64,000 nt of DNA, taken from Peptoniphilus faecalis. Lineage in GTDB: Bacteria > Bacillota > Clostridia > Tissierellales > Peptoniphilaceae. The stretch is from NCBI RefSeq assembly GCF_012976305.1, contig NZ_JABDSR010000006.1:62001-126000 (forward strand), written 5' to 3'. The position numbers and the translations under genes are program-made. The notes under the pieces are model-generated. The model was not told the DNA's origin and did not search any database. It worked only from the letters and a program-made list of their open reading frames with translations. This document shows, piece by piece, positions 18,225 through 26,393 of the stretch; the stretch's first letter is position 1; the number at the start of each line of letters is the position of its first letter.

Positions 18225-18602
18225 TTAATTTCTAGAATTCCTCTTCTTAGTCTTTTGATTATATCTCGCTCTTGCTTCATCAAGTTTTGTATTGCTTTCC
18301 TTTAGGAACTTGCTCAAAATATCTTCAAATCTCGAATCAACTTTTTCATCTTTAGGTTCTTCCTTTTTTTCAACCGCATCCTTTATTGAAAGAGCAATTT
18401 TCCCCTTTTCGTCTATACTTAGAACCTTAACTTTAACTTCGTCGCCCTCTTTAATGTGATCATTAATATTTTTAACAAAAGTATCTGCAATCTCTGAAAT
18501 ATGTACTAGACCACTTTTGCCTTCTTTTAAATCGACGAAAGCTCCAAACTTAGTAACTTTACTTACAATACCTTCAACAATATCGCCTGGCGATAAATCC
18601 AT
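18225..18602 (-). CDS. S1-domain RNA-binding protein (YabR/GSP13-like)
   Basis: A 125-residue protein with one S1 domain at about 3-75 (DIVEGIVSKVTKFGAFVDL ... VHISEIA ... VKVKVLSIDEKGKIALSIK) and a basic tail (YNQKTKKRNSRN). In Bacillus the homologue yabR lies next to divIC and is thought to contact RNA or ribosomes. Here it sits between the divIC-like gene and tilS in the same order. It has a GGAGG-type site at its start. Confidence 0.9.
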   Translation of the reverse strand: MDLSPGDIVEGIVSKVTKFGAFVDLKEGKSGLVHISEIADTFVKNINDHIKEGDEVKVKVLSIDEKGKIALSIKDAVEKKEEPKDEKVDSRFEDILSKFLKESNTKLDEARARYNQKTKKRNSRN

Positions 18603-18616
18603 AATTTCCTCCTATT

Positions 18617-18970
18617 TTATTTAAAATTTTCTTTATCATTAGATTTCTTTTCATTATTTAAAACTTTATCTTTGTCAAAAGCTTTTTCTTTGTTCTTGTC
18701 AAAATAGATAACCTCTCTAGGTTTTACCATGCCCAACTCTTCTCTTGCCACCTTTTCAACAAAATCAGCAGAAGAAGAATTTTCAAGTTCTGAATTTAAA
18801 TTATCTATTTCAAGTTTTAAATTGGAAATTTCTTTTTTATTTTCAGAAATTATCTCTAGTTTTTGGTTTCTCATGGAAATTGATTTACCAATTTTCACAG
18901 ACCCATATAAAACAGAAAACAAAATAATAATGGCAAGTGCCACTGGAAATTTTTTTCTATTAGCCTTCAT
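18617..18970 (-). CDS. DivIC/FtsB-type septum formation protein
   Basis: A 117-residue bitopic protein with one membrane helix (about 9-28), then a coiled coil (about 33-65; KEISNLKLEIDNLNSELEN) and a short conserved end REELGMVKPREVIYF. This is the usual build of DivIC/FtsB, which holds the FtsL-DivIB division complex together. The place between rqcP and the S1 gene matches Bacillus divIC. The symbol is left blank because the sequence itself is poorly conserved. Confidence 0.85.
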   Translation of the reverse strand: MKANRKKFPVALAIIILFSVLYGSVKIGKSISMRNQKLEIISENKKEISNLKLEIDNLNSELENSSSADFVEKVAREELGMVKPREVIYFDKNKEKAFDKDKVLNNEKKSNDKENFK

Positions 18971-18999
18971 AAAATCTCTCCAATTTAAATTTCAACTTT

Positions 19000-19242
19000 T
19001 TAATCAATTCTCTCATAAAGAGTCTGTGCATCCTTTTTGCTATTTACATCAGTTATATCCTTGACTCTTACATTTATTTCTCTTTCGCCGAGCTTTAAAG
19101 TCAAAACATCATCTATATTTACATCTTCTGATGGTTTTGCGACTTTGTCATTGATTTTAACAAGACCCTTTTCACAAGCCTCTTTAGCAATAGTTCTTCT
19201 TTTAATAAGTCTTGAGTTTTTTAAAAATTTATCTAATCTCAT
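19000..19242 (-). CDS. rqcP: S4-domain ribosome quality-control factor RqcP (YabO)
   Basis: An 80-residue S4-domain protein (MRLDKFLKNSRLIKRRTIAK, with the second motif KINDKVAKPSEDV). RqcP binds 23S rRNA and peptidyl-tRNA and helps RqcH add Ala tails to stalled nascent chains. I chose the ATG at 19242 because GTGGAG lies six bases upstream and the product then starts MRLDK as in the family; a longer reading to 19269 lacks support. It precedes the divIC-like gene, as in Bacillus. Confidence 0.9.
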   Translation of the reverse strand: MRLDKFLKNSRLIKRRTIAKEACEKGLVKINDKVAKPSEDVNIDDVLTLKLGEREINVRVKDITDVNSKKDAQTLYERID

Positions 19243-19310
19243 AATATACTCCACATAAGAATATATCAAAAAAACTAGAAAATTTCAATACTAAGAAGAG
19301 AGTTGTTCAT

Positions 19311-19353
19311 AAAAAAATATATGGCCTAAGATTTCTCTTTAAACCATATATTT
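19311..19353 (-). terminator. Intrinsic terminator after the 60-residue membrane protein gene
   Basis: Perfect 10-base stem AAATATATGG/CCATATATTT with a 19-base loop and TTTTTTTATG on the minus strand. It separates the HU/small-gene region from rqcP. Confidence 0.7.
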
Positions 19354-19470
19354 ATAATTTCCCTTCCAAGCATTAGCTATTGTAAAGCTCGAAAAAGTAC
19401 CTTTCTTTTACATTACTTTTTAAAATCTATTTCTATGCAAGTGTTTAATCTTTACTAAAGCCTTTTAATT

Positions 19471-19653
19471 TTACCACTTAACTACGTAATTTATTGATAA
19501 GTAAAGATAATTAAATATTATTAAGATTAACATAAATACTATCGCTGACTTTTTATAACCTTTTTCGAAACTTCTATACATAGCTAGAAGACACATGATT
19601 TGTAGTATAAAGTATAAAATTGTATACTTGTCTGTTAAAAAATATCTAGGCAT
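19471..19653 (-). CDS. Small hydrophobic protein, 60 residues
   Basis: ATG at 19653 with AAGAAGGT upstream. The product has two membrane segments (about 11-24 and 36-53) with a basic turn between. The ATG overlaps a TAA of the decayed frame upstream, suggesting it once was, or still is, translationally coupled to it. The family is not recognised. It could be a remnant. Confidence 0.4.
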   Translation of the reverse strand: MPRYFLTDKYTILYFILQIMCLLAMYRSFEKGYKKSAIVFMLILIIFNYLYLSINYVVKW

Positions 19654-19822
19654 TAAAATTTACCTTCTTCCACTCCAGTGTACTGTAGTTATATACCCCC
19701 TTGAGGATCATATATTTCATACTTATAATGTTCTTCAATTAGTTCCTTTTGAAATCATAGTTTAAAATATAACTCTCACACTGGATAGACTCCCATTTTC
19801 TATAATCTATCTCATCATTAAA
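19653..19822 (-). pseudogene. Decayed small coding frame upstream of the 60-residue gene
   Basis: Protein-like frames are broken by a frameshift and an in-frame stop. They read FNDEIDYRKWESIQCESYIL and NYDF, then after a shift KELIEEHYKYEIYDPQGG, then a stop at 19689-19691 and LQYTGVEEGKF to the TAA at 19653-19655. The composition looks coding, but there is no start and no recognised family. Low confidence. Confidence 0.35.
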
Positions 19823-20188
19823 CTAGTAATTAGTTATTAACAAGATACCCATCAATTATATTTATAAACACTTTTCTTTTGAAACATACATATATAACTA
19901 TGCTTTATTCACCTATTTCTTTTTATTATATAGTTACCTTGACCATTCTTAATTTTAGATCTTAAAGCAAATATTTTTCTCAAACCTGTTAATACTATAT
20001 AATGAAAAATAAATTAACTTTTATTTGCATATACTTAAGCTTTAAAAAATTATCCTCTTTCTAATTCTTCATTATAATAAATAAAAAAATAGTGCAAGAT
20101 AGGCATTAACACCTTCTTACACTATTTTGTACTAAAAATAAGTAGTTCTCATGCTACTTTATCACCTAGTTTAAAGAAGCACTAGATC
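19654..20188. other. Gene-poor stretch between HU and the 60-residue gene
   Basis: About 535 bases. Besides the decayed frame (19653-19822) and the HU terminator (20082-20126), I see only AT-rich sequence with stops in all frames. Confidence 0.6.
20082..20126 (-). terminator. Intrinsic terminator after the HU gene
   Basis: Long imperfect stem with outer arms AATAGTG/CACTATT and inner arms AAG/CTT and AGG/CCT, with TTTTTTTATTT on the minus strand. Confidence 0.8.
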
Positions 20189-20467
20189 TTACTTATTAAC
20201 AGCTTCTTTAAGAGCTTTACCTGATCTAAAAACTGGTGCTTTAGATGCAGGAATCTTAATAACTTCTTCTGGATTTCTAGGGTTTCTTCCTTCTCTAGCT
20301 TTTCTTTGTCTAACTTCAAAAGTTCCAAATCCAACTAATTGAACCTTTTCTCCCTTAGCAAGAGCTTCTTGAACTGAAGAGATAAATCCGTTTAAAGCTT
20401 GTTCAGCGTCTTTTTTAGTAAGACCTGCTTTTTCAGCAATATTTGCTACTAATTCTGATTTGTTCAT
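20189..20467 (-). CDS. DNA-binding protein HU
   Basis: Nucleoid-associated histone-like protein, 92 residues, acting as a dimer that bends DNA. The family signature GFGTFEVRQRKAREGRNPRNP lies in the DNA-binding arm (about 46-66), followed by EVIKIPASKAPVFRSGKALK. A strong GGAGG site precedes the ATG. In Bacillus relatives an HU gene often lies near the yabN-rqcP-divIC region, matching the context here. A 130-base leader separates it from the upstream gene. Confidence 0.96.
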   Translation of the reverse strand: MNKSELVANIAEKAGLTKKDAEQALNGFISSVQEALAKGEKVQLVGFGTFEVRQRKAREGRNPRNPEEVIKIPASKAPVFRSGKALKEAVNK

Positions 20468-20602
20468 TTAATATCCTCCTTGAAGATTTTCTTTAATCTT
20501 TTCTTAGAATTGCCATGTTTCAGAAAACATCACGCACTTATAAAGGGCACGCAAACCTAAGACTGTTACAATTATAACTCATATTGACTTTATTTTCTAC
20601 AT

Positions 20603-21520
20603 TTATTTAAAAAAATCCGCTATTTTATCCAATCTTTTATAGATTTTATTATAAATTTGTCGTAAATCAATTAGACCATCATTACTCTTTAACAAAATTA
20701 ATAAAAGTGACAATGCTAAGATATTTTCTTCATTTTCATAATCCATGGAAATTGAATTGGACTTTTTTATAATTTCATTTTTTATATTATTTAAATTAGC
20801 TTCATCTAAATATAAATCTTCTTCATTTATAATAGATGACATTTTATTTAGAATAATATTAAGATTTTTGCCTTTGCTCCTTGGAATATAAACACAGGAT
20901 TGATGATTGTAGTCGTCAAGTCTTGGAAGTTCATAAATTTTTATTTCTCTTACAATTTCATCTTCAATACCTGCATTTGTAATAACATAAGCTAAATCTT
21001 CTTCGTCATAAATTTCTTGAAGTTCTAAGGATAAATCCGATGCAATTCTCTTGTTGTAAACTTGAGTTATTATAGTATCTCTTCTAGTATCAAAGTCGAA
21101 TTTATTGGCATCCGAATCCAAAAACAATAGCCCGTCCACTGCATCTCTTCCTACTGCTGCAAGCACTGGTTCAATAAAGGAAATTCCATTTATTATATTT
21201 ATGTCGATCTTTTTTTCTATTAACATCTTCACTGTTTTTTCTGCTACAAGAGGTGTGCCTGGTACAAAATAATTTATGTCTTTGTTTTTAGATTCTTCGA
21301 TTAAAATCTCGACTACTTTAGAATAAACTTTATCAAAACTATCCATCTCATCGTAGAGATAGTCAAAAGATTTATATTTTATATTATTTTCTTTAAAAAA
21401 GGAAAGAGAATCATGTCTATCTGTCCTGAGAAAATTTTTATTTCCATTTTTCATAATTTTTACTGCTTCAAGAGTGAGATCTTTGGCAGAAGTGGAGCCT
21501 AGCCCAACTACATTTATCAT
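20603..21520 (-). CDS. YabN-like tetrapyrrole-methylase fold/degenerate MazG protein
   Basis: A 305-residue protein. The N-terminal two thirds has the tetrapyrrole methylase fold (MINVVGLGSTSAKDLTLEA; VPGTPLVAEKTV; NGISFIEP). The C-terminal part (about 245-305) occupies the place of the MazG domain of YabN but lacks the expected EExxE...ExxD metal-binding pattern. I chose the ATG at 21520, after AAAGGTG; a GTG at 21529 overlaps that site. Its position before HU, rqcP and divIC supports homology to yabN. The pyrophosphatase activity is probably lost. Confidence 0.8.
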   Translation of the reverse strand: MINVVGLGSTSAKDLTLEAVKIMKNGNKNFLRTDRHDSLSFFKENNIKYKSFDYLYDEMDSFDKVYSKVVEILIEESKNKDINYFVPGTPLVAEKTVKMLIEKKIDINIINGISFIEPVLAAVGRDAVDGLLFLDSDANKFDFDTRRDTIITQVYNKRIASDLSLELQEIYDEEDLAYVITNAGIEDEIVREIKIYELPRLDDYNHQSCVYIPRSKGKNLNIILNKMSSIINEEDLYLDEANLNNIKNEIIKKSNSISMDYENEENILALSLLLILLKSNDGLIDLRQIYNKIYKRLDKIADFFK

Positions 21521-21599
21521 TTTTATCACCTTTAATATTATATCAGCTGTAATTAAAAAAATCCTTTATTTGAAAAAATGATAAGAAAATCTATTGCAT

Positions 21600-21621
21600 A
21601 AAAAAGAGAGGTCGCCCTCTC
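21600..21621 (-). terminator. Intrinsic terminator after the racemase gene
   Basis: Stem GAGAGG/CCTCTC with a GCGA tetraloop on the minus strand, then a run of T. Confidence 0.88.
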
Positions 21622-21636
21622 CTTTAAAACTTTAAA

Positions 21637-22593
21637 TTAATCAAATCCAAACTTTTTTCTCATGATTTCAAGTTCTTCATCAGTTAAATCATTTTCGTCA
21701 ACTGGCTTTTCTCTTTCTTCTTCAGCCCTTTGTTTTTTTCTTTCTTCTACAATTTTGTCGTGTTCAGCGATAACCTGTGCTACAACTTCCTGTGGAATAT
21801 CAATTGATTTGTTTTCCACTTCTGAAAGTTCAACTTCTCCGCCTACGCATAACTTTTTGCCATCTTCAAATTCGTAAACAAAAACTTCAAGTTCTCCTGC
21901 TGGATTTTTTATTGAAATTTTGTAATCTTCGTCAAGAGAGTTTATATCCTCTACGAGATAGTTTACTACTGCAATAGTGCCTGAACCACAAGATCCTTCT
22001 CTAACTAGAGTTTCTGATCCTTCTACAAATACATAGGGAATAGCTTGAAGTTTTTCTTTGTCAAAAAATACTATTCCATAGGCTTCAGCTTTGTATTTTT
22101 CTTTCAAAACCTTTAAAGCCTCATCTACAAATTTTTTATCTTCTTTTTCTTCAACAATTAGATGGCTGATGCCGTTAAGTTCTATTAATTTGTATTCTTT
22201 TCCATTAATTTCGACATTTTTTTTGTCAAGAGGAGCTTCCATTGCTACATAAGCCCTTTGATTTTTTACATCTGCAATTACATCAGTAGTTCCTTCGTGA
22301 CCACTTACATATACTTCAATATCAACAAGTCCATCTACATCGTAAAATCCTGCTGAATAAAGTCCATAGGCTCTAGTTGCATTGGCACAAAATTCTCCAC
22401 CCATCATGTCCATTCTCAGTGGTGCACCTTCGTAAGCTGGAGATATAAAACCAACTTGTTCAACATCTTTATCTATTTGTTCAATGATACACTTTGTGTA
22501 AGCTTTTCTATATCCCGGATACACTGGTGCAATTACAAATCCTGTAATATTTCCGCAAGGATTTGCTCTAAAATATTTAAAATTTTTCTTCAT
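21637..22593 (-). CDS. DapF-fold amino-acid racemase/epimerase-like protein
   Basis: A 318-residue member of the diaminopimelate epimerase superfamily, which inverts an alpha-carbon with two Cys residues and no cofactor. Both Cys sites are present: GGEFCANATRA (Cys69) and REGSCGSGTI (Cys202). The N-terminus FKYFRANPCGNITGFV departs from true DapF, and the sequence looks closer in style to histidine/lysine-racemase-type relatives such as CntK than to DapF. A highly charged tail (about 275-318, including KKQRAEEEREKPVDENDLTDEE in part) is unusual. It lies downstream of metK with its own terminator. The substrate is unknown. Confidence 0.75.
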   Translation of the reverse strand: MKKNFKYFRANPCGNITGFVIAPVYPGYRKAYTKCIIEQIDKDVEQVGFISPAYEGAPLRMDMMGGEFCANATRAYGLYSAGFYDVDGLVDIEVYVSGHEGTTDVIADVKNQRAYVAMEAPLDKKNVEINGKEYKLIELNGISHLIVEEKEDKKFVDEALKVLKEKYKAEAYGIVFFDKEKLQAIPYVFVEGSETLVREGSCGSGTIAVVNYLVEDINSLDEDYKISIKNPAGELEVFVYEFEDGKKLCVGGEVELSEVENKSIDIPQEVVAQVIAEHDKIVEERKKQRAEEEREKPVDENDLTDEELEIMRKKFGFD

Positions 22594-22698
22594 AATAATC
22601 CCTTCTCGACTATAAAGTTTTGGCTTCTTAAATATTATAACATACTAAGTCAGTATTTTTTGCTCGATAGTTATAATTACAAGATTTTTAAATTTTAT

Positions 22699-23871
22699 TT
22701 ATTTTAAATACTTTTTTAACTCTTCTGCTCTATCAGTTTTTTCCCAAGTAAGGTCTAAATCAGGTCTACCAAAATGTCCATAGGCTGCTGTTTGCCTATA
22801 AATTGGTCTTAATAAATCGAGGTCACGTATAATTGCAGCTGGTCTCATGTCAAAATTTTCCATTATAATTTTTTCAATTTCTTCATTGGATAATTTTCCA
22901 GTGCCAAAAGTATCTACATATACAGAAGTTGGTCTCGCAATTCCAATGGCATAGGCAAGTCCAATCTCAACTTTGTCTGCAAGTCCTGCTGCCACTAAGT
23001 TTTTTGCAATGTATCTTGCGTAATATGCACCAGACCTGTCTACCTTTGTTGGATCCTTCCCTGAAAAAGCTCCTCCTCCATGTCTTCCAAAGCCTCCATA
23101 AGTGTCTACAATAATTTTTCTACCAGTAAGCCCTGCATCTGCCATTGGTCCACCAATTACAAATCTTCCCGTTGGATTTATAAAGAATTCTGTATCATCA
23201 TCTATAAATTCTTTAGGCACAACTTTTTCTACAACTTCTCTAATAATATCTTCTCTAATCTTTTCCATTGGAATCTCTGGTGCATGTTGTGAAGATACTA
23301 CCACATTTTTAAGTCTAATTGGTTTGTCTTCTTCATATTCAACAGTTACTTGAGTCTTTCCATCAGGTCTTAAATAATCAAGAGTTTTATTTTTCCTCAC
23401 TTCAGTAAGTCTTCTAGCAAGTTTATGTGCAAGGGAAATTGGAAGTGGCATCAATTCTTCTGTATCATTGCAAGCAAATCCAAACATAATTCCTTGATCT
23501 CCAGCTCCAAAGGAATCAAGCTCGTCAACTCCTTCTTGTTTAAATCTGTCAACGCCCATGGCAATGTCAGAAGATTGCTCTTTTATTGCAGATAAGACTG
23601 CACAAGTTCTTCCGTCAAAACCATATTTAGCTCTATTGTATCCAATATCCTCTAATACTTCTCTTGCTGTCTTTTCAAAATCTACATAAGTATCTGTTGA
23701 AATTTCTCCTGTAATTACTATCATTCCAGTGGATGCCATAGTTTCGCAAGCCACTCTCGCATTTTTATCCTCTGCTAAAATTTTATCTAGTATAGCATCA
23801 GATATTTGGTCGCAAACTTTGTCCGGATGTCCTTCTGTAACGGATTCTGAACTAAATTGCCATTTTTTCAT
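22699..23871 (-). CDS. metK: S-adenosylmethionine synthetase
   Basis: Makes SAM from methionine and ATP. The 390-residue protein shows [18 protein letters not shown] at the N-terminus, the signature [12 protein letters not shown] and the P-loop-like [17 protein letters not shown] chose the ATG at 23871, after GGAGG and eight bases, in preference to a start five codons upstream. It is controlled by a SAM-I riboswitch (23959-24090), so it is expected to be shut off when SAM is abundant. Confidence 0.97.
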   Translation of the reverse strand: MKKWQFSSESVTEGHPDKVCDQISDAILDKILAEDKNARVACETMASTGMIVITGEISTDTYVDFEKTAREVLEDIGYNRAKYGFDGRTCAVLSAIKEQSSDIAMGVDRFKQEGVDELDSFGAGDQGIMFGFACNDTEELMPLPISLAHKLARRLTEVRKNKTLDYLRPDGKTQVTVEYEEDKPIRLKNVVVSSQHAPEIPMEKIREDIIREVVEKVVPKEFIDDDTEFFINPTGRFVIGGPMADAGLTGRKIIVDTYGGFGRHGGGAFSGKDPTKVDRSGAYYARYIAKNLVAAGLADKVEIGLAYAIGIARPTSVYVDTFGTGKLSNEEIEKIIMENFDMRPAAIIRDLDLLRPIYRQTAAYGHFGRPDLDLTWEKTDRAEELKKYLK

Positions 23872-23958
23872 TTTTAATTCCTCCATTTTAAATACCTTTG
23901 ATTTAATGTATGAATTTTATTTAAAGTTTATAATTTTGAAAATTAAAAATACATTCAT

Positions 23959-24090
23959 AAAAAAATCCTCACGCAAAAGTGAGGATCATTAAACCTCATC
24001 TTTCAGATAAAAATCTGTGGGATTTAGCACCAACTAGGTTGCCGGGTTTCAAAGTGCCCATTCACTCCACCACTCTCAATAAGGTATTAT
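23959..24090 (-). promoter_or_regulatory. SAM-I (S-box) riboswitch with terminator, metK leader
   Basis: On the minus strand the leader contains TTGAGAGTGGTGGAGTGAAT, then GGCACTTTGAAACCCGGCAA (24041-24060 region), GGTGCTAAATCCCACAG and GAAAGATGAGG. These are the conserved core pieces of the S-box aptamer. The expression platform is the terminator ATCCTCAC/GTGAGGAT (23965-23986) with TTTTTTT. The stretch ATGAGG before it can pair with CCTCAC as antiterminator. SAM binding should end transcription before metK. Confidence 0.95.
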
Positions 24091-24106
24091 TCTTAGTTGT
24101 AAAAAG

Positions 24107-24135
24107 ATTATAGCATTAATATTTATCTAGTGCAA
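24107..24135 (-). promoter_or_regulatory. Promoter of the metK leader
   Basis: TTGCAC (24130-24135), a 17-base spacer and TATAAT (24107-24112), minus strand. The -35 box lies inside the end of the upstream AEC permease gene. Confidence 0.7.
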
Positions 24136-25080
24136 TAGATTAAAATAATTCATAAGGGATATTCCCACTGGATAAGTAATTATGCTCATTATAAAACTAA
24201 GAGTTATTACCTTTGATGCAAATTCATAATCAGATTTCATCTGCTTTGTGAATATGAAACAATTTGCCGCACATGGTGTCGCCCAAAAAACAAAGGCTAT
24301 GCCAAGTTCCATATTTGTAAATCCAAGTTTTACACCTATTGGAATTAATATTGCTGGTGCAAGAATGGTCTTAATAAATGCAGAAATAAACATTAACTTA
24401 AAATCACTCTTTGAGCTTTCAAAGTTTAAACTAGCACCAATTAATATAAGGGACATTGGTGTAGAAATTTTCGATACCATTTCTATCGCCTTGTCCACTC
24501 CCTGATAAACTGGAATATGTAAAAAATTAAAAATTGCACCAACAATTATGCTGATGATCATTGGATTTTTTATAATTTTTATCGCAATATCTATAATTGA
24601 AATTCTCTTCTCCTCTGACTCGCTATAATAAGTTAAAAGAATTATTGCTGAAATATTATAAAGAGTAAGTCCAAAGGAAATTATAATTATCATATGCTCC
24701 ATTGAAGGTGCACCATTATAAATTATATCTAAAATTGGAAATCCAACATAGACAAAATTAGAGCGATAGGCACAATGTACAAAGGCAGACAATTTTTTCT
24801 TGTCCTTAATTCTCAAAGATTTTGCAATAACAATAGAAATGAAAATTACAAAAATTATTCCCGACAAAATATATGCCACATATTTTAGATGAAAGGATTC
24901 AATCCTTGAACTCTTTATATCATAAAATAATTTAAAGGGCAGAGCTAAATAAAAAACTAGCCATGTACCCTTGTCCACAAAATTATTATCTATATATCCT
25001 CTTTGTTTTGCAAAGTATCCAAGAAGCAAAACAAAAAAAACTGGAGTTACAATATTAAGTCCCATTAATAAGTTTTCCAT
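24127..25080 (-). CDS. AEC-family transporter, second copy
   Basis: A 317-residue polytopic membrane protein with about ten helices, of the auxin efflux carrier/malate permease family. Its pattern FVYVGFPILDIIYNGAPS and ATPCAANCFIFTKQM in the C-terminal half fits the family. It differs clearly from the copy at 13356-14291, so it is not a recent duplication. The start has AGGTGATTAA ahead of the ATG. The metK promoter begins within its last codons, so there is no room for a separate terminator. Substrate unknown. Confidence 0.84.
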   Translation of the reverse strand: MENLLMGLNIVTPVFFVLLLGYFAKQRGYIDNNFVDKGTWLVFYLALPFKLFYDIKSSRIESFHLKYVAYILSGIIFVIFISIVIAKSLRIKDKKKLSAFVHCAYRSNFVYVGFPILDIIYNGAPSMEHMIIIISFGLTLYNISAIILLTYYSESEEKRISIIDIAIKIIKNPMIISIIVGAIFNFLHIPVYQGVDKAIEMVSKISTPMSLILIGASLNFESSKSDFKLMFISAFIKTILAPAILIPIGVKLGFTNMELGIAFVFWATPCAANCFIFTKQMKSDYEFASKVITLSFIMSIITYPVGISLMNYFNLLH

Positions 25081-25118
25081 TTAATCACCTATATAAATTA
25101 TAGGTTAAATTTTTTCTC

Positions 25119-25147
25119 TTGTCGAGTGTCATCTTTTCAAATACAAT
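25119..25147 (+). promoter_or_regulatory. Promoter of the stalk-domain protein gene
   Basis: TTGTCG (25119-25124), a 17-base spacer and TACAAT (25142-25147). The expected start near 25154 supports the ATG at 25167 over any earlier start. Confidence 0.6.
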
Positions 25148-25166
25148 AGAAATAGGAGGTAATATT

Positions 25167-26075
25167 ATGAAAAAAATTATGGGTACAATTGTCGCATCTC
25201 TTATTTTGTTTTCAAGTGTAAATGTATTTGCCAGTGCTAAAGTTTCTAGCCAAAGTATTGTTCTAGATGGAAAGGATACTGGAATAAAGGGTTACAATAT
25301 TGAAGACAATAATTATTTTAAGCTTAGAGACGTTGCTGCACTTTTAGATGGCAAAGATGCTGAGTTCAATGTAAGTTATGACGAGGATAGATCTGCTGTA
25401 ATGATAAATAGCAAATCAGACTATAAAAAAGTTGAGGGTGATTTAACTCCACTAAAGGATAGCGACAGTGAAGTTAAGGTTTCCAAACACAATGTATATG
25501 TGAATGGAATAAGACATTCCTTTAGTGTATACACTATTGACGGATATAATTATTTTAAACTAAGAGAATTAGGTCAAACTATTGGATTTGACGTGAATTT
25601 TGACGAAAAAACTAATAGTGTTATAATTGACTCCAAGGCAATTGAACCAAAATCTCTTGTAAAAAATCAAGTGGACATAAAAATAGTCGAATATGCTACA
25701 AGTTACGAAGACAAAGAACTGGACATACTAAAGGACCCTATTTTAGACATCAATGTTTTTTTAAAAAATATTAACAATAATATACTTGCAACTAAAGATT
25801 CTGGACAAATCAATGGCAATGTTCAATATGTAAAATCTGAAAATATAGTAGAAGTAATTCCTTTATCGACAAAGTTCAACGGAAAATTCACATACAAACC
25901 TTATATAAGAATAACTCAAGATAAAAAATCTGAAGTTTTCCCTTATGAAAGTAATTTTGAAGTTGCAAAAACTTTAACATCAAGGGGTTTTGACCCTACA
26001 AGCGAATTTAAAATTAGCCTTGGAACAAATATAAGTGATAATTTTGTTGAATACTCATCTTTTAATTATAAATAG
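25167..26075 (+). CDS. Secreted protein with copper-amine-oxidase-N (stalk) repeats
   Basis: A 302-residue protein with a signal peptide (about 1-23, ending VFASA) and two repeats of the stalk-domain type. The first is near 40-90 (NNYFKLRDVAALLDGKDAEF) and the second near 115-160 (YNYFKLRELGQTIGFDVNF ... SVII). The remaining C-terminal half is not recognised. Such domains occur in surface proteins of Firmicutes and probably bind wall components or glycans. The ATG follows AGGAGGT. No sortase or SLH anchor is visible, so it is likely secreted. Confidence 0.8.
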   Translation: MKKIMGTIVASLILFSSVNVFASAKVSSQSIVLDGKDTGIKGYNIEDNNYFKLRDVAALLDGKDAEFNVSYDEDRSAVMINSKSDYKKVEGDLTPLKDSDSEVKVSKHNVYVNGIRHSFSVYTIDGYNYFKLRELGQTIGFDVNFDEKTNSVIIDSKAIEPKSLVKNQVDIKIVEYATSYEDKELDILKDPILDINVFLKNINNNILATKDSGQINGNVQYVKSENIVEVIPLSTKFNGKFTYKPYIRITQDKKSEVFPYESNFEVAKTLTSRGFDPTSEFKISLGTNISDNFVEYSSFNYK

Positions 26076-26107
26076 TTTTGGGTATAATAATTTAGGAGGT
26101 GTTAACT

Positions 26108-26317
26108 TTGGAAATAAAAAAAGATATGTTAATTGGAGAAATCCTTTCAAAAAAACCTGAATCAATTGGAACTTTAATGAGCTTTGGAATGGGTTGTATT
26201 ATGTGCCCATCTTCTCAAATGGAATCCCTTGAAGAAGCTGCAATGGTTCATGGCATAGATCCTAATATTCTTGTAGCTGCACTTAATAAAGACAGTAAAG
26301 AAGAAGCAGATGCTTAA
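26108..26317 (+). CDS. DUF1858-domain protein
   Basis: A 69-residue protein matching the DUF1858 'hybrid-cluster-associated disulfide' type: LIGEILSKKPESIGTLMSFGMGC with a CxxC-like pair (GCIMCPSS) and the closing LEEAAMVHGIDPNILVAALN. Proteins of this type often accompany anaerobic redox or iron-sulfur proteins. The start is TTG at 26108, eight bases after AGGAGGT; an upstream GTG would lie inside the ribosome site. TATAAT at 26083-26088 suggests its own promoter. Confidence 0.82.
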   Translation: MEIKKDMLIGEILSKKPESIGTLMSFGMGCIMCPSSQMESLEEAAMVHGIDPNILVAALNKDSKEEADA

Positions 26318-26328
26318 TTTTTAAGCTA

Positions 26329-26357
26329 AAGAAGGGGCAGTGCCTCTTCTTTTTTTT
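26329..26357 (+). terminator. Intrinsic terminator after the DUF1858 gene
   Basis: Stem AAGAAGGGGC/GCCTCTTCTT with a 3-base loop, then TTTTTTT. Confidence 0.88.
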
Positions 26358-26393
26358 ACATAAATACTTTAAGGCTTTAATAAGGAGGTAAAT

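Noticed and set aside
25524-25535. AGTGTATACACT, resembling two YtrA half-sites
   Set aside because: The arms are adjacent without the 13-base spacer, and the site lies inside a coding sequence.
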